Shown one piece after another: positions 1-11,884 of a DNA stretch of 64,000 nt. A program made the translations under genes and the position numbers. The DNA comes from Triticum aestivum (taxonomy: Eukaryota; Streptophyta; Magnoliopsida; Poales; Poaceae): NCBI RefSeq assembly GCF_018294505.1, contig NC_057809.1, positions 415,975,648 through 416,039,647 of the forward strand, written 5' to 3'. The notes under the pieces are model-generated. The model worked only from the letters and a program-made list of their open reading frames with translations, did not search any database and was not told the origin of the DNA. Numbering within the stretch: the first letter of the stretch is position 1; the number at the start of each line of letters is the position of its first letter.

Positions 1-815
1 TAAACACCTCGGTGTACAATTCTGTCAGTAGGACCCTGTTACTACTGTTGATGACACTCCGGTAACCACTGATGGACGAGAACTTTGCCTATAGGTCCGC
101 CTCGTTTCAGCGAGCAGGAAAAATGGTTCTCTTTGTCCCTCACCCTTAGTACCAACGATTATTGCCGACATAACTGACAGATTTTCCTTTGACATGCCTT
201 GTTATCGTCACCATGCAAGATGTCGTCGTCCTTCCAACTTTAACCCACATGGTGGGCCCATAACCATAGGTCCCAGGATCGAAACCTGACGCTCATGTAC
301 GTCCCTGTTTCCAAAAGTTATTCCTCACACTGGCTTAGTATGTAATTCACGAGCCACCTTCCTAGAGATGATCTACTCTGGTATCAAATACAATATTTAG
401 TTCATTGCTCTGAACCCCTTTCACCTTCTGATTAGGCATCGAACGATTGCCTGCCCGTTCGAAACTTCTCATGGTACCTTATTATTTTGCTCCCGATGTT
501 TATCTTAAGTTCAATTCTAGAGATACTTCCTGCCACTTTCCCTGAGCTATCTACCATATAATCAACCTTGATAGGTCCGTTCTTCCGAAGTTAACCCTTG
601 TCCCTTCATAAATACGGTGAAGATCCAGAAGGAAGAACGACAACTTCATCATGATGCATTGATGCAGAGGAATGAAAACATCAATGAAAGGGATCAACTT
701 CTTCGAGAAGAGCAACCAAGAACAAGATGACCCGTTAGAATTTCTTAACTAGAACTTTCCCCATTACTCCACCTCTTAAAATCTCGGGACGACATTTCTT
801 GTAGTGGAGGAGATT
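1..815 (+). mobile_element. 3' end of the internal region of a Del/Tekay-like Gypsy element
   Basis: No usable reading frame survives. The last part reads as the degenerate end of a Gypsy polyprotein followed by a polypurine tract (about 802-814, key bases AGTGGAGGAGA) directly abutting an LTR that begins TGTAACACCC at 816. The phrase 'ATCTCGGGACGA' followed by a purine run just before the LTR is characteristic of Del/Tekay-type grass elements as I remember them. The element's gag, pol and 5' LTR would lie left of the window. Nothing else is recognisable in these 815 bases. Confidence 0.6.
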
Positions 816-3800
816 TGTAACACCCCGAGAATCATGCTACAGTAATCTCCTTCTAGCGGTGCCAAGTCATCACATTAAATTTTTACTAATCATCACTTTC
901 TTCCAAACCGACCTCAAATTCAAATTTAAATGACAAGCCCAATTATTATTGCTTCAAAATATAAAACTAAAATGTTCGAGTTTTAGTATAAATTCCTCTG
1001 GCCAGTTGTCATATTGGATCCAACATCATTTGACTCACCATTTATTTTCTAGTAAAATATTAAGTGGTCCAAAATAAACAAAAATAAGATTTTCAAAATA
1101 AACAAATGGTTATATATATTTCCAAATGCCCCCAAACTTTGGGTGCCTTTTCAAAGTATTGCATTTGAATTATGTGTCAAGTTTTGAAGTGAACGAAATT
1201 CATTTACTATAAATTAAAATGCAAAACATGAAAGAAATACAAAGCAGTCAAAGAAAGAAAGAAGGAAATGCACACTGTGCACCTTAGCCCGTTTAACGAC
1301 AGTGCACGACCCAAGCCCACCACGGTCTTCTCCTACTTCCTACTGTATAGGAGGAGGCAGCGCCCTGGTGTGGCCGCGCACACGGCCGTCCACGCCAAGG
1401 ATGTCACCATGTTGACCATTCGAAGCCCCTGAAGATGCATAAGGACCTCCCCGACCGAGTGGACAAACCCTAGCCATCCAGTTCGTCCCCCCTCACGCCT
1501 CTCTGTTCCGATTTAGAGCTCGCCCGGGTCATGGTCGTCATGGTCATCGTCGTCACCGCGGCCATCGTCCACCTCAGCGCCTGAGGAGACGTCGAGGAGC
1601 TCCGCCATCGTCGTCTCCTTCTCCCTCGCCGAAGGGCTCAAGCTAGGACGCCCAGTACGCTCGGGATCGCCGGCGTCTTCACCATAGCCGGAGTAGCTGT
1701 CAACATCAGTCCCCACCTCAGGTGCCCCCCCGACCTGTTCGAGCACGTCCCTGACCTCCTCCCAGTGAGCCTCATCAATTCCCCCTTCCCCCCTTTTGAT
1801 TTGTTGCCGTTTGCCGTCGTCCCCAAGCTCGGTCGTCCTCTTCCATGGCCGTGTTCGAGCCTTAGTGTATGCGCACGCGCTTGTGCCTGCTCCTCCCGAC
1901 GGTGGTTGCGGCCTGGCTCCGCCCCCCCCCCCCCCCGCCTGCTATGTTGTCGCCGCCGGCTATAGACTGTTGCTGTGCTACACCCCTGCTCTCTGGTTGC
2001 AGCTCACCCAAGCGCCGTGGCCGTCCCGTCGTTGCGTCGCGTAGCTCTCATGCTACCCCTACACCGCGCGCTTTGGCCCTCCACCGCGCCCGCTTCCTTT
2101 GCTGCTGCCATTGCCGCGCTGCTGCTGCTCATGGAGCTGCTGGCCGCGCGCGTCTCCGCTGCCCGTCGGTGCTCAGCGCCGTTGGCCACCCCTGCTCACG
2201 TGCTCACACCCACCCCCGCTCCGTCTCGCTGCTCACGCATGCCGCATCCAGCCTCCCGCATCCGCCTCGCCCCGCTGTAGCTTTTGCCGCCACCGCCGTC
2301 CGCAGCTCTACCGCGCCGACACCGCCCCTTGCCGATGCGGCCCCGCTGCCGCCCAGCCGTGCGCCGACCCCTCCGGCCCCGTCCCGCGGCCGCCTCCACC
2401 CTGCTGCGCTTGACCACCGCAGCCTCTGCTGGCCGGCTGCGCTGAGCCGGGCTCCCTGCCATGGTCGTGAGTAGGCCTCTGGCCGCCGACGGGTTGTGCG
2501 TTCATGCGTGCCCTGACTATGAGGCCGGCTATGCCTCTGCTAGTGGGCCAACCCAAAATAGATTAGGGGGCCTAATTAATTCTATTAACTTAGCCTTTTA
2601 CTAACTTTTCTCTTACATGTGGGTCCTCCTGCTAATAAAACGTGGCTAAATAAGTTTACTGAAACTGTGTCAATGACATGTGGCCCCACATGTCAGCTTG
2701 ACCCGGTCAACCTTGACTTTGTTGACCCACTGGTTGGGCAGTTGACAAAGTCAACTGGTCCCACATGTCATCCTCTTTGGTTATGTACCCATTGGGTACG
2801 GATAGCCTTTTTCTATTTAATTTCTAAATAAAAAATTCCAGAAATTTCAGAATAATATTAAAACTTTGAAAAATCATAGAAAACAACCGTAGCTCGGATG
2901 AAAAAGTTTTCTACATGAAAGTTGATCAGAACGACGAGACGAATCCGAATACGTGGTCAGTTTGTTCGCCACATGTCCCTAGCATAGAGAACATGCAACT
3001 TTTCCCCTCCGAATCGTCTGCACGAAAACGCGGAACACCGGGAATACTTTCCCGGATGTTTCCCCCTTCTTTGGTAGCACCTAATACTACGTTAGGTCAT
3101 TCCTAGCACCGCGTATTGCCATGTTATGCTTTGTGATGCTTTGATTGCTCTGTTATTTATTGTATTCCCCCTCCGTTACTTCTTTCCGGTAGACCTCGAG
3201 ACCGCGGTTGAACCAGTGATCGACTACTTCACCTTCGAGGGCCCGTTTCTGTCTGCAGAGCAACCAGGCAAGCCCCCCCCCCCTTGATCACCAGATATCA
3301 CCTATTTCTTCTCTCTACTGCTTGCATTAGAGTAGTGTAGCATGTTACTGCTTTCGGTTAATCCTATTCAATTGCATAGCCTCTCATTGTTGCTACAGTT
3401 GTTGAGACCTTACTTGCAATCCTAAATGCTTAGTATAGGATGCTAGTTTATCATCAGTGGCCCTACATTCTCGTCCGTCTGCCATGCTATACTATCGGGC
3501 CATGATCACTTGGGAGGTGATCATGGGTATATACTTATATACATAATATGTGATACATGTGGTGACTAAAGTCGGGTCGGCTCATAGAGTACCCGCAAGT
3601 GATTCCGATGTGGGGGCTGAAGGGGCAGGTGGTTCCATCCAGGTAGTGGTGGGCCTGGGTTCCCGACGACCCCCGACTGTTACCTTGTGGTGGAGCGACA
3701 CGGCACGTTGAGACCACCTAGGAGAGAGGTGGGCCTGGCCCTGATCGGCGTCCGTAGATACATCAATTAACACGCTTAACGAGATCTTGGTATTTGATCT

Positions 3801-5012
3801 GAGTCTGGCCACTGGCCTATACGCACTAACAAACTACACGGGAACAGTTATGGGCACTCGATGTCGTGGTATCAGTCGAAGCCTTCGTGATGTCAGCGAC
3901 TGAGCGACGCACGCTGGGTTGGACCGCGTAACGCAACTTCCTTTGTAATGGAGGTTGCTAGGTCTGCTCACCGGCTGCCCTCGCAACATGCAGGTGTGCA
4001 ATGGGCGATGGGCCCAGACCCCTGCGCGCATAGGATTTAGACCGGTGTGCTGACCTCTTTGTTGTGCCTAGGTAGGGCTGCGACGTGTTGATCTTCTGAG
4101 GCTGGGCATGACCCAGGAAAGTGTGTCCGGCCAAGGGTGATTGAGCGTGTTGGGAAATGTGGTGCACCTCTGCATGGAAGTTTATCTATTCGAATAGCCA
4201 TGTCCCTCGGTAAAAGGATGACCCGGAGTTGTACCTTGACCTTATGAAAACTAGAACCAGATACTTAATAAAACACACCATTCCAAGTGCCAGATACAAC
4301 CTGGTGATTGCTCTCTCACAGGGCGACGAGGAGATGATCGTCGGGTAGGATTATGTTATGTGATGATACTTGGTTAACTTACCATCTACTCTCTTCTACT
4401 GCTTCAAGATGGAGGCTGCCAGAAGCATAGTCTTCGATAGGACTAGCTATCCCCCCTCTTATTCTGGCATTCTGCAGTTCAGTCCACATACACTACCCCT
4501 TTCATTGATACCAATGCATATGTAGTGTAGCTCCTTGCTTGCGAGTACATTGGATGAGTACTCACGGTTGCTTTGCTCCCCCTTTTTCCGTTTCTATATC
4601 CGGTTGTTACGACCAAGCGTTGGAGCCCAGGAGCCACATGCCACCATCGACGATGACTCCTACTACACTGGAGGTGACTACTACGTGCAAGCCGCTGACG
4701 ACGACTAGGAGTAGTTTAGGAGGGTCCCAGGCAGGAGCCCTTGCCTTTTCGATCGTTGCTACTTTTGTGCTAGCCTTCTTAAGGCAAACTTGTTTAACCT
4801 TATGTCTGTACTCAGATATTATTGTTTCCGCTGACTCTTATGTTTTCGAGCTTATGTATTCGAGCCCTCAAGGCCCCTAGCTTGTAATATAAAGCTTGTA
4901 TTATTTTAATTTGTGTCTAGAGTTGTGTTGTGATATCTTCCCGTGAGTCCTTGATCTTGATCATACACATTTGCGTGTATGATTAGTGTACGGTCAAATC
5001 TAGGGTGTCACG
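816..5012 (+). mobile_element. Long (4.2 kb) 3' LTR of a Del/Tekay-like Gypsy element
   Basis: It begins TGTAACACCC right after a polypurine tract and ends GGGTGTCACG, an imperfect inverted copy of the start. It aligns in stretches with the inverted LTR at 21943-35266: the last 130 bases match the reverse complement of about 21943-22080, 2830-3110 matches about 33650-33900, and 3800-3890 matches the two sides of the insertion at 23026-32628. The last two bases are CG where the other copy has CA. A GC-rich core (1750-2470) produces many overlapping open frames on both strands; they share no domain and are not genes. The rest is non-coding LTR. Confidence 0.75.
1922..1936. repeat. Poly-C tract
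   Basis: Fifteen consecutive C residues inside the GC-rich core of the LTR. Such a run is prone to length change and may not be exact in the assembly. Confidence 0.9.
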
Positions 5013-5027
5013 GGAGAGGATGAAATT

Positions 5028-6049
5028 GATGATTAGAAATTGCCCTACTCATGGTTTGAATTTGTGGATGATTATACAAAACTTTTATGCCGGATTGAAT
5101 TTTGCTTCTAGAAATCTTTTAGATTCAGCTGCAGGAGGCACTTTTATGGAAATTATTTGAGGAGAAGCTACTAAACTCCTAGATAATATTATGGTTAATT
5201 ATTCTCAGTGGCATACCGAAAGATCTTCCACTAGTAAAAAAGTACATGCAATTGAAGAAATAAATGTTTTGAGTGGAAAGATGTATGAGCTTATGAATTT
5301 TTTTGCTAGTTAGAGTGATCCTATTGATCCTAATGATATGCTTTTGTCTACTTTGATTGAAAACAATAATGAATCTATGTATGTTAATTTCGTTGGTAGG
5401 AACAATTTTGGTAATAATGCGTATAGAGGTAATTTTAATCCTAGGTCGTTTCCTAGTAATTCCTCTAACAATTATGGTAATTACTACAACAATTCTTATG
5501 GAAATTATAATAAGATGCCCTCTGAATTTGAGAATAGTGTTAAAGAATTTATTAGTTCGCAAAAGAATTTCAATTCTTTGTTTGAATTTTTTTTCTTAAG
5601 ATTGATGATTTGGCTAGGAACGTGGATAGAATTTCTCTTGATGTTGATTCTTTGAAACTTAGATCTATTCCACCTAAGCATAATATCAATGAGTCTCTCA
5701 AAGCCATGATAATTTCCATTGATGAATTCAAAGAAAGAACCGCTAAGATGAGTGCTAAGAAAGATTGGTTTATAAAAGCGTGTTCTTCTAGTTTCCGTGA
5801 AAATAATGATGAAGATATAAAAGTGATTGATGTGACTCCTATTGAATCTTTTTCCAATATAAATCCTGATAAAGATGGGACTGGAGATGAGTCAACTTTC
5901 ATTAGAAGTCATCCCAATGATTCAGAGGGTTTAGATCTTGAAGCAAAAATTGATAAAAGTTGGATTGAAGAGGTCAAAACTTTAGATAGCAATGAACCCA
6001 CTATTTTGGATTTCAAGGACTTTGATTATGATAATTGCTCTTTGATACA
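5028..6049 (+). pseudogene. gag: gag C-terminal part, Athila lineage, broken
   Basis: The first codons read as the C-terminal capsid part of Athila gag, with the signature NFYAGLNFASRNLLDSAAGG close to 5080-5140. In-frame stops occur near 5159 and 5312. An asparagine- and glycine-rich linker follows (5390-5520), then a frameshift in the T-run near 5590 moves the reading into another frame that stays open to about 6050 with an acidic, Ser/Asp-rich composition. The N-terminal half of gag is missing because the neighbouring LTR abuts here. The product would have been the structural protein of the cytoplasmic particle. It is dead by at least two stops and one frameshift. Confidence 0.75.
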
Positions 6050-6652
6050 TTGTATTTCTTGTTGCAATCCATGTTGAATTTTCCTCATGCTTATAATCAA
6101 AACAAAGCTGTTACTAAACTTATGGTTGATGCTATGATGCAATCTTATGAAGAAAAGCTTAATTTGGAAGTTTGTATTCCTAGAAAACTTTATGATGAGT
6201 GGGAACCTACTATTAAGATTAAGATTAAAGATTATGAATGCTATGCTTTGTGTGATTTGGGTGCTAGTGTTTCCACGATTCCGAAAACTTTATGTGATGT
6301 GTTAGGTTTCCGTGAAGTTGATGATTGTTCCTTAAATTTGCATCTTGCAGATTCCACTATTAAGAAACCTATGGGAAGAATTAATGATGTTCTTGTTGTT
6401 GCAAATAGGAATTATGTGCCCGTATATTTCATTGTTCCTGGTATAGATTGCAATCCTACATGTCCTATTATTCTTGGTAGACCTTTCCTTAGAACGATTG
6501 GTGCAATAATTGATATGAAAGAAGGAAACATTACATTTCAATTTATATTAAGGAAAGGCATGGAACACTTTCCAATAAAGAAACTTAAATTGCCTAATGA
6601 ATCTATTATGATATCCACTTATGGATTGCATGCCAAAGATGAGAATACTTAG
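6050..6652 (+). pseudogene. Athila-lineage aspartic protease (retropepsin)
   Basis: This is the continuation of the gag frame after a frameshift near 6050; the open part runs to a TAG at 6650-6652. The catalytic motif is present as CDLGASVSTIP (Asp of the D-L-G variant, about 6255-6290), and the family's second conserved block is present as IILGRPFLRTIGAIIDM (about 6469-6520). D-L-G-A in place of D-T/S-G-A is normal for plant Athila proteases. It would process the gag-pol precursor inside the particle. The reading stops immediately after the protease, and no RT follows. The start is set by continuity with gag, not by an initiation codon. Confidence 0.8.
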
Positions 6653-9462
6653 ATCTATTCGTGTTTTTATGCCTAGCTAGGGGCGTTAAACAATAGGGCC
6701 TGTTGGGAGGCAACCCAATTTTATTTTTGTTCTTATTTTTTAGGTCCTGTTTTGCTTTGAATAAATCATCTAGCCTCTGGTTAGATGTGTTTTTTGTATT
6801 TTAATTAGTGTTTGTGCCAAGTAAGACCTTTGGGATAGCTTACGATGATAGTTGATTTGATCCTGCTGAAAAACAGAAACTTTTGCACCCAGGAGATTAG
6901 TTTTAATTTTTAACAGAAGTGTGATAAAATACTGTTTATTTTTGAAGAGGATTAATAAAAAAATTATCTAGGACTTCCTAATTTTTCAGATTTTTTTGAG
7001 TTAAATAAGTCTTCGAAATCTCCATATTGCTACAGACTGTTCTGTTTTGACAGATTCTGTTTTGCGCGTGTTGTTTGCTTATTTTGATGCATCTATGGCT
7101 AGTATCGGGGGGTATGAACCATGGAAAATTTGGAATACGGTAGATATTACACCAATATAAATAAAGAATGAGTTCACAACAGTACCAAAAGTGGTGATTT
7201 ATTTTCTTATACTAACGAAGCTTATGAGATTTTATGTTGGAGTTTTGTGTTGTGAAGTTTTCAAGTTTTGGGTAAGGATTTGATGTACTATGGAATAAGG
7301 AGTGGCAAGAGCCTAAGCTTGGGGATGCCCAAGGCACCCCAAGGTAATATTCAAGGATTTCAAAAAGCTCAAGCTTGGGGATTCCCCAGGAAGGCATCCC
7401 CTCTTCGTCTTCGTCTATCGGTAACTTTACTTGAGGCTATATTTTTATTCACCACATGATATGTGTTTTGCTTGGAGCGTCTTGTATGATTTGAGTCTTT
7501 TATTTTTAGTTTGCCACAATCATCCTTGCTGTACACACCTTTTGAGAGAGACACGCATGAATCGTGATTTACTAGAATGCTCTATGTGCTTCACTTATAT
7601 CTTTTGAGCTAGGCAAATTTGCTCTAGTGCTTCAATTATATCTTTTAGAGCACGGTGGTGGTTTTATTTTATAGGAATTGTTGAACTCTCGTACTCCACT
7701 TATATTATTTTGAGAGTCTCTAAACAGCATGGTAATTTGCTTTGGTTATAAGATTAGTCCTAATATGATAGGCATCCAAGAGGGATATAATAAAAACTTT
7801 CATATTAAGTGCATTGAATGTTATGAGAAGTTTGATTGCTTATGATTGTTTTGATATATGAAGATGGTGATATTAGAGTCATGCTAGTAAGTAGCTGTGA
7901 ATTTGAGAAATACTTGTGTTAAAGTTTGTGAGTCTCGTAGCATGCACGTATGGTGAACCGTTATGTGATGAAGTCGGAGCATGATTTATTTCTTGGTTGT
8001 CTTCCTTATGAGTGGCGGTCGGGGATGAGCGATGGTCTTTTCCTACCAATCTATCCCCCTAGGAGCATGCGCGTAGTAATTTTTTTCGATGACTAATAGA
8101 TTTTTGCAGTAAGTATGTGAGTTCTTTATGACTAGTGTTGAGTCCATGGATTATACACACTGTCACCTTTCCGCCATTGCTAGCCTCTCTAGTATCGCGC
8201 AACTTTCGCCGGTACCATAAACCCACCACATATCCTTCCTCAAACAGCCACCATACCTACCTATTATGGCATTTCCATAGCCATTCCGAGATATATTGCC
8301 ATGCAACTTTCCACCATTCCATTTATTATGACACCCTCCATCATTGTCATATTGCTTTGCATGATCATGTAGTTGACATCGTATTTGTGGAAAAGCCACC
8401 ATTCATCATTTTTTATACTTGTCTCTCTTGATTCATTGCACATCCCGGTACACTGCCGGAGGCATTCACATAGAGTCATATTTTGTTCTAAGTATCGAGT
8501 TGTAATTCTTGAGTTGTAAGTAAATAAAAGTGTTATGATCTTCATTATTAGAGAATTGTCCCATGTGAGGAAAGGATGATGGAGACTATGATTCCCCCAC
8601 AAGTCGGGATGAGACTCCGGGCGAAAAAAAGGCCAAAAAAATGAGAGAAGGCCCAAATAAAAAATAAAAAATGAGAGAAAAAAAGAGAAGGGACAATGTT
8701 ACTATCCTTTTTGTCACACTTGTGCTTCAAAGTAGCACCATGATCTTCATGATAGATAGTCTCCTATGATATCACTTTCATATACTAGTGGGAATTTTTC
8801 ATTATAGAACTTGGCTTGTATATTCCAATGATGGGCTTCCTCAAATTGCCCTAGATCTTCGTGAGCAAGCGAGTTGGATGCACACCCACTTAGTTTCTTT
8901 TTGAGCTTTCATAAACTTATAGCTCTAGTACATCCGTTGCATGGCAATCCCTACTCACTCACATTGATATCTATTAATGGGCATCTCCATAGCCCGTTGG
9001 TACACCTAGTTGATGTGAGACTATCTTCTTTTTGTCTTCTCCACAACCACCGTCTATTCCACCTATGGTGCTATGTCAATGGCTCACGCTCATGTATTGT
9101 GTGAAAGTTGAAAAAGTTTGAGAACGTCAAAAGTATGAAACAATTGCTTGGCTTGTCATCGGGGTTGTGCATGATTTAAATTTTTTGTGTGATGAAGATG
9201 GAGCATGGCTAGACTATATGATTTTCTAGGGATAAGCTTTCTTTGACCATGTTATTTTGAGAAGACATAATTATTTCGTTAGTATGCTTGAAGTATTATT
9301 GTTTTTATGTCAATATTAAACATGCTTTGAATCTTACGGATCTGAACATTCATGCCACAATAAAGAGAATTACATGGATAAATATGTTAGGTAGCCACAT
9401 CAAAAATTCCGTTTTTATCATTTACCTACTCGAGGACGAGCAGAATTGAGCTTGGGGATGCT
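6653..9462 (+). mobile_element. Non-coding 3' internal region with polypurine-like cassettes
   Basis: No coding sequence is supported. The region is AT-rich and contains two AGCTTGGGGAT sequences near 7318 and 7373, each followed by a partial inverted copy (for example GGGGATTCCCC then GGCATCCCC near 7378-7400). They resemble the true polypurine tract at about 9449-9462. The segment 6810-6900 matches 37690-37790 and the segment 7290-7470 matches 38190-38370 in the second Athila-type element, showing common ancestry. Confidence 0.7.
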
Positions 9463-10871
9463 TGATACGTCTCCAACATATCTATAATTTTTGATTGTTC
9501 CATGCTATTATATTATCTGTTTTGGATGTTTTATATGCATTAATATGCTATTTTATATGATTTTTGGGACTAACCTATTAACCTAGAGCCCAGTGCCAGT
9601 TTTTGTTTTTTCCTTGTTTTAGAGTTTCGCAGAGGAATACCAAACGGGGTCCAAACGGAATAAAACTTTGGCCATGATTTTTCTTGGAGCAGAAGACACC
9701 CAGGAGACTTGGAGTAAAAGTCAGAGGAGCCTCGAGGCGGCCACAAGGGTGGAGGGTGGGCCCAGGGGGTGGGGCGCCCCCTCCCCCCGAGGTTGTGGGG
9801 CCCTCGTAGCTCCCCTAGCCTAATTCTTTCTCCTATATATACTCTTGTACCCCAAAAACATCCCAGGGAGCCACAAAACCACTTTTCCAACACCGCAACC
9901 TTTTGTACCCGTGAGATCCCATCTTGGGGCCTTTTTTGGCATCCTGCCGGAGGGGGAAACTATCACGGAGGGCTTATACATCAATACCATTGCCTCTCCG
10001 ATGAAGCATGAGTAGTTTACTTCAGACCTATGGTTCCATAGCTAGTAGCTAGATGGCTTCTTCTCTCTCTTTGATTCTCAATACAAAGTTCTCCTTGATG
10101 TTCTTGGAGATCTATTCGATGTAATACTCTTTTGCGGTGTGTTTGCCGAGATCCGATGAATTGTGGATGTATGATCATCTTATCTATGAATATTATTTGA
10201 ATCTCCTCTGTATTCTTTTATGCATGATTTGATATCTTTGCAAGTCTCTTTGAACTATCGATTTACTTTGGCCAACTAGATTGGTTTTTCTTGCAATGGG
10301 AGAAGTGCTTAGCTGTGGGTTCAATCTTACGGTGTCCTTTCCCAGTGACAGTAGGGGCAGCAAGGCACGTATTGTATTGTTGTCATCGAGGATAACAAGA
10401 TTGGGTATTCATCATATTGCTTGATTTAATCCCGCTACATCATGTCATCTTGCTTAACGCGTTACTCTATTCTTATGAACTTAATACTCTAGAAGCAGGC
10501 AGGAGTCGATCATTGTGTGGAGTAATAGTAGTAGATCCAGAATCATTTTGATCTACTTGACACGGACGTGATGCCTATATTCATGATCATTGCCTTAGAT
10601 ATTGTCATAACTTTGCGCTTTTCTATCAATTGCTCAGTAGTAATTTGTTCACCCACTGTAATTTCTATCTTGAGAGAAGCCACTAGTGAAACCTATGGAC
10701 CACGTGTCTATTTTCCATCATATAAGTTTCCGATCTACAATTCTAGTTTACTATTTACTTTCCTTTGCAATCTTTACTTTCCGTTCCATAAACCAAAAAT
10801 ACCAAAAATATTACTTTACCGTTTATCCATCTCTATCAGATCTCACTTTGCTAATAACCGTGAAGGGATTG
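9463..10871 (+). mobile_element. 3' LTR of the Fatima-like element, first part
   Basis: The LTR starts TGATACGTCTCC directly after the polypurine tract. A TATA-like TATATATACTC lies near 9834-9845. The LTR is interrupted at 10872 by a Tat-lineage insertion and resumes at 19560; the joined length is about 1.58 kb. The same LTR start is seen again at 57932. Small open frames inside (for example 9570-9893 minus and 10568-10994 plus) are chance frames of LTR sequence. Confidence 0.8.
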
Positions 10872-11345
10872 TGTCGGTGTCAGAACCGGCGGATCTCGGG
10901 TAGGGGGTCCCGAACTGTGCGTCTAAGGCGGATGGTAACAGGAGGCAGGGGATACGATGTTTTACCCAAGTTCGGGCCCTCTTCATGGAGGTAAAACCCT
11001 ACGTCCTGCTTGATTTATTCTTGATGATATGAGTATTACAAGAGTTGATCTACCACGAGATCGGAGAGGCTAAACCCTAGGAGCTAGCCTATGGTATGTT
11101 TGTATGTTATCCTACGGACTAAAACCCTCCGGTTTATATAGACACCAGAGGGGGCTAGGGTTACACAAGGTCGGTTACAAAGGAGGAGATATACATATCC
11201 GTATTGCCTAGCTTGCCTTCCACGCCAAGTAGAGTCCCATCCGGACACGAGACAAAGTCTTCAATCTTGTATCTTCATAGTCTAACAATCCGGCCAAAGG
11301 ATATAGTCCGGCTGTCCGGAGACCCCCTAATCCAGGACTCCCTCA
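10872..11345 (-). repeat. 3' LTR of the Tat-lineage element
   Basis: This 474-bp copy is nearly identical to 19096-19559 (464 bp). By eye a few percent of positions differ, and the other copy lacks about 10 bases near 11265-11275. Read on the minus strand it contains a TATATAAACC promoter motif. Confidence 0.85.
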
Positions 11346-11775
11346 GTAGCCCCTGAACCAGGCTTCAATTATGACGAGTCCGGCGCGCAGTATTGTCTTC
11401 GGCTTTGCAAGGCGGGTTCCTCCTCCGAATACACCACAGAAGAATTTGAATACAAGGATAGTGTCCGACCCTGTAAAATAAGTTCCACATACCACCATAG
11501 AGAGAGTAATATTTCCACAAATCTAATCTGCTGACACGTGTTGGCAACATGACATTATGCCATGGCTTGGTGATTATTCGAACCGTTTCCTTTAACTAGC
11601 CCCGCACATAACGCGAGGCAGTTTCTTGACACGTCTTGTCAAAGCAGAGATCGTGTCCCCCTTATTACGGGATTCTCATCAATACGAGCGTGGGTAACCC
11701 AACCACGCCTAGGAGTCCTAGATTTTAGGCAAGTCCCAAACGGCCACGAGGAGGACGCTTGATATTCACCCTCTT

Positions 11776-11782
11776 TATAAAG
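11776..11782 (+). promoter_or_regulatory. TATA box of the antisense gene
   Basis: The sequence TTTATAAAGGG lies about 105 bases upstream of the ATG at 11885 and is outside the LTR, so the antisense gene appears to have its own promoter. This is inferred from position only. Confidence 0.5.
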
Positions 11783-11884
11783 GGTCAAGGTTTTTACCTT
11801 TTTCCTCCCGTGCTCAATCAAATCCTTCCCCCGCCTCGAGTTCTAACACTAAAAACCCAGGTTAGGTGCTTCGGACCTTCAATC

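Larger units (their letters stand above)
5013..9462 (+). mobile_element. Internal region of an Athila-lineage (Fatima-like) Gypsy element
   Basis: This stretch runs from the end of the preceding LTR to a polypurine tract (AGCTTGGGGATGCT) just before the LTR at 9463. It encodes the end of gag and an Athila-type protease, then 2.8 kb of non-coding sequence. No reverse transcriptase, RNase H or integrase is present, so the copy is non-autonomous, as is common in Triticeae Athila families. The 5' LTR is not in the window; the simplest reading is that the Del/Tekay element to the left inserted here and the 5' part of this element lies beyond it. The family name rests on the LTR start TGATACGTCTCCAACATATC. 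Confidence 0.75.

Noticed and set aside
1765..2474. Several overlapping open frames of up to 201 codons on both strands
   Set aside because: They lie in the GC-rich core of an LTR, are Pro/Ala/Arg-rich in every frame and match no domain. Open frames are expected from composition.
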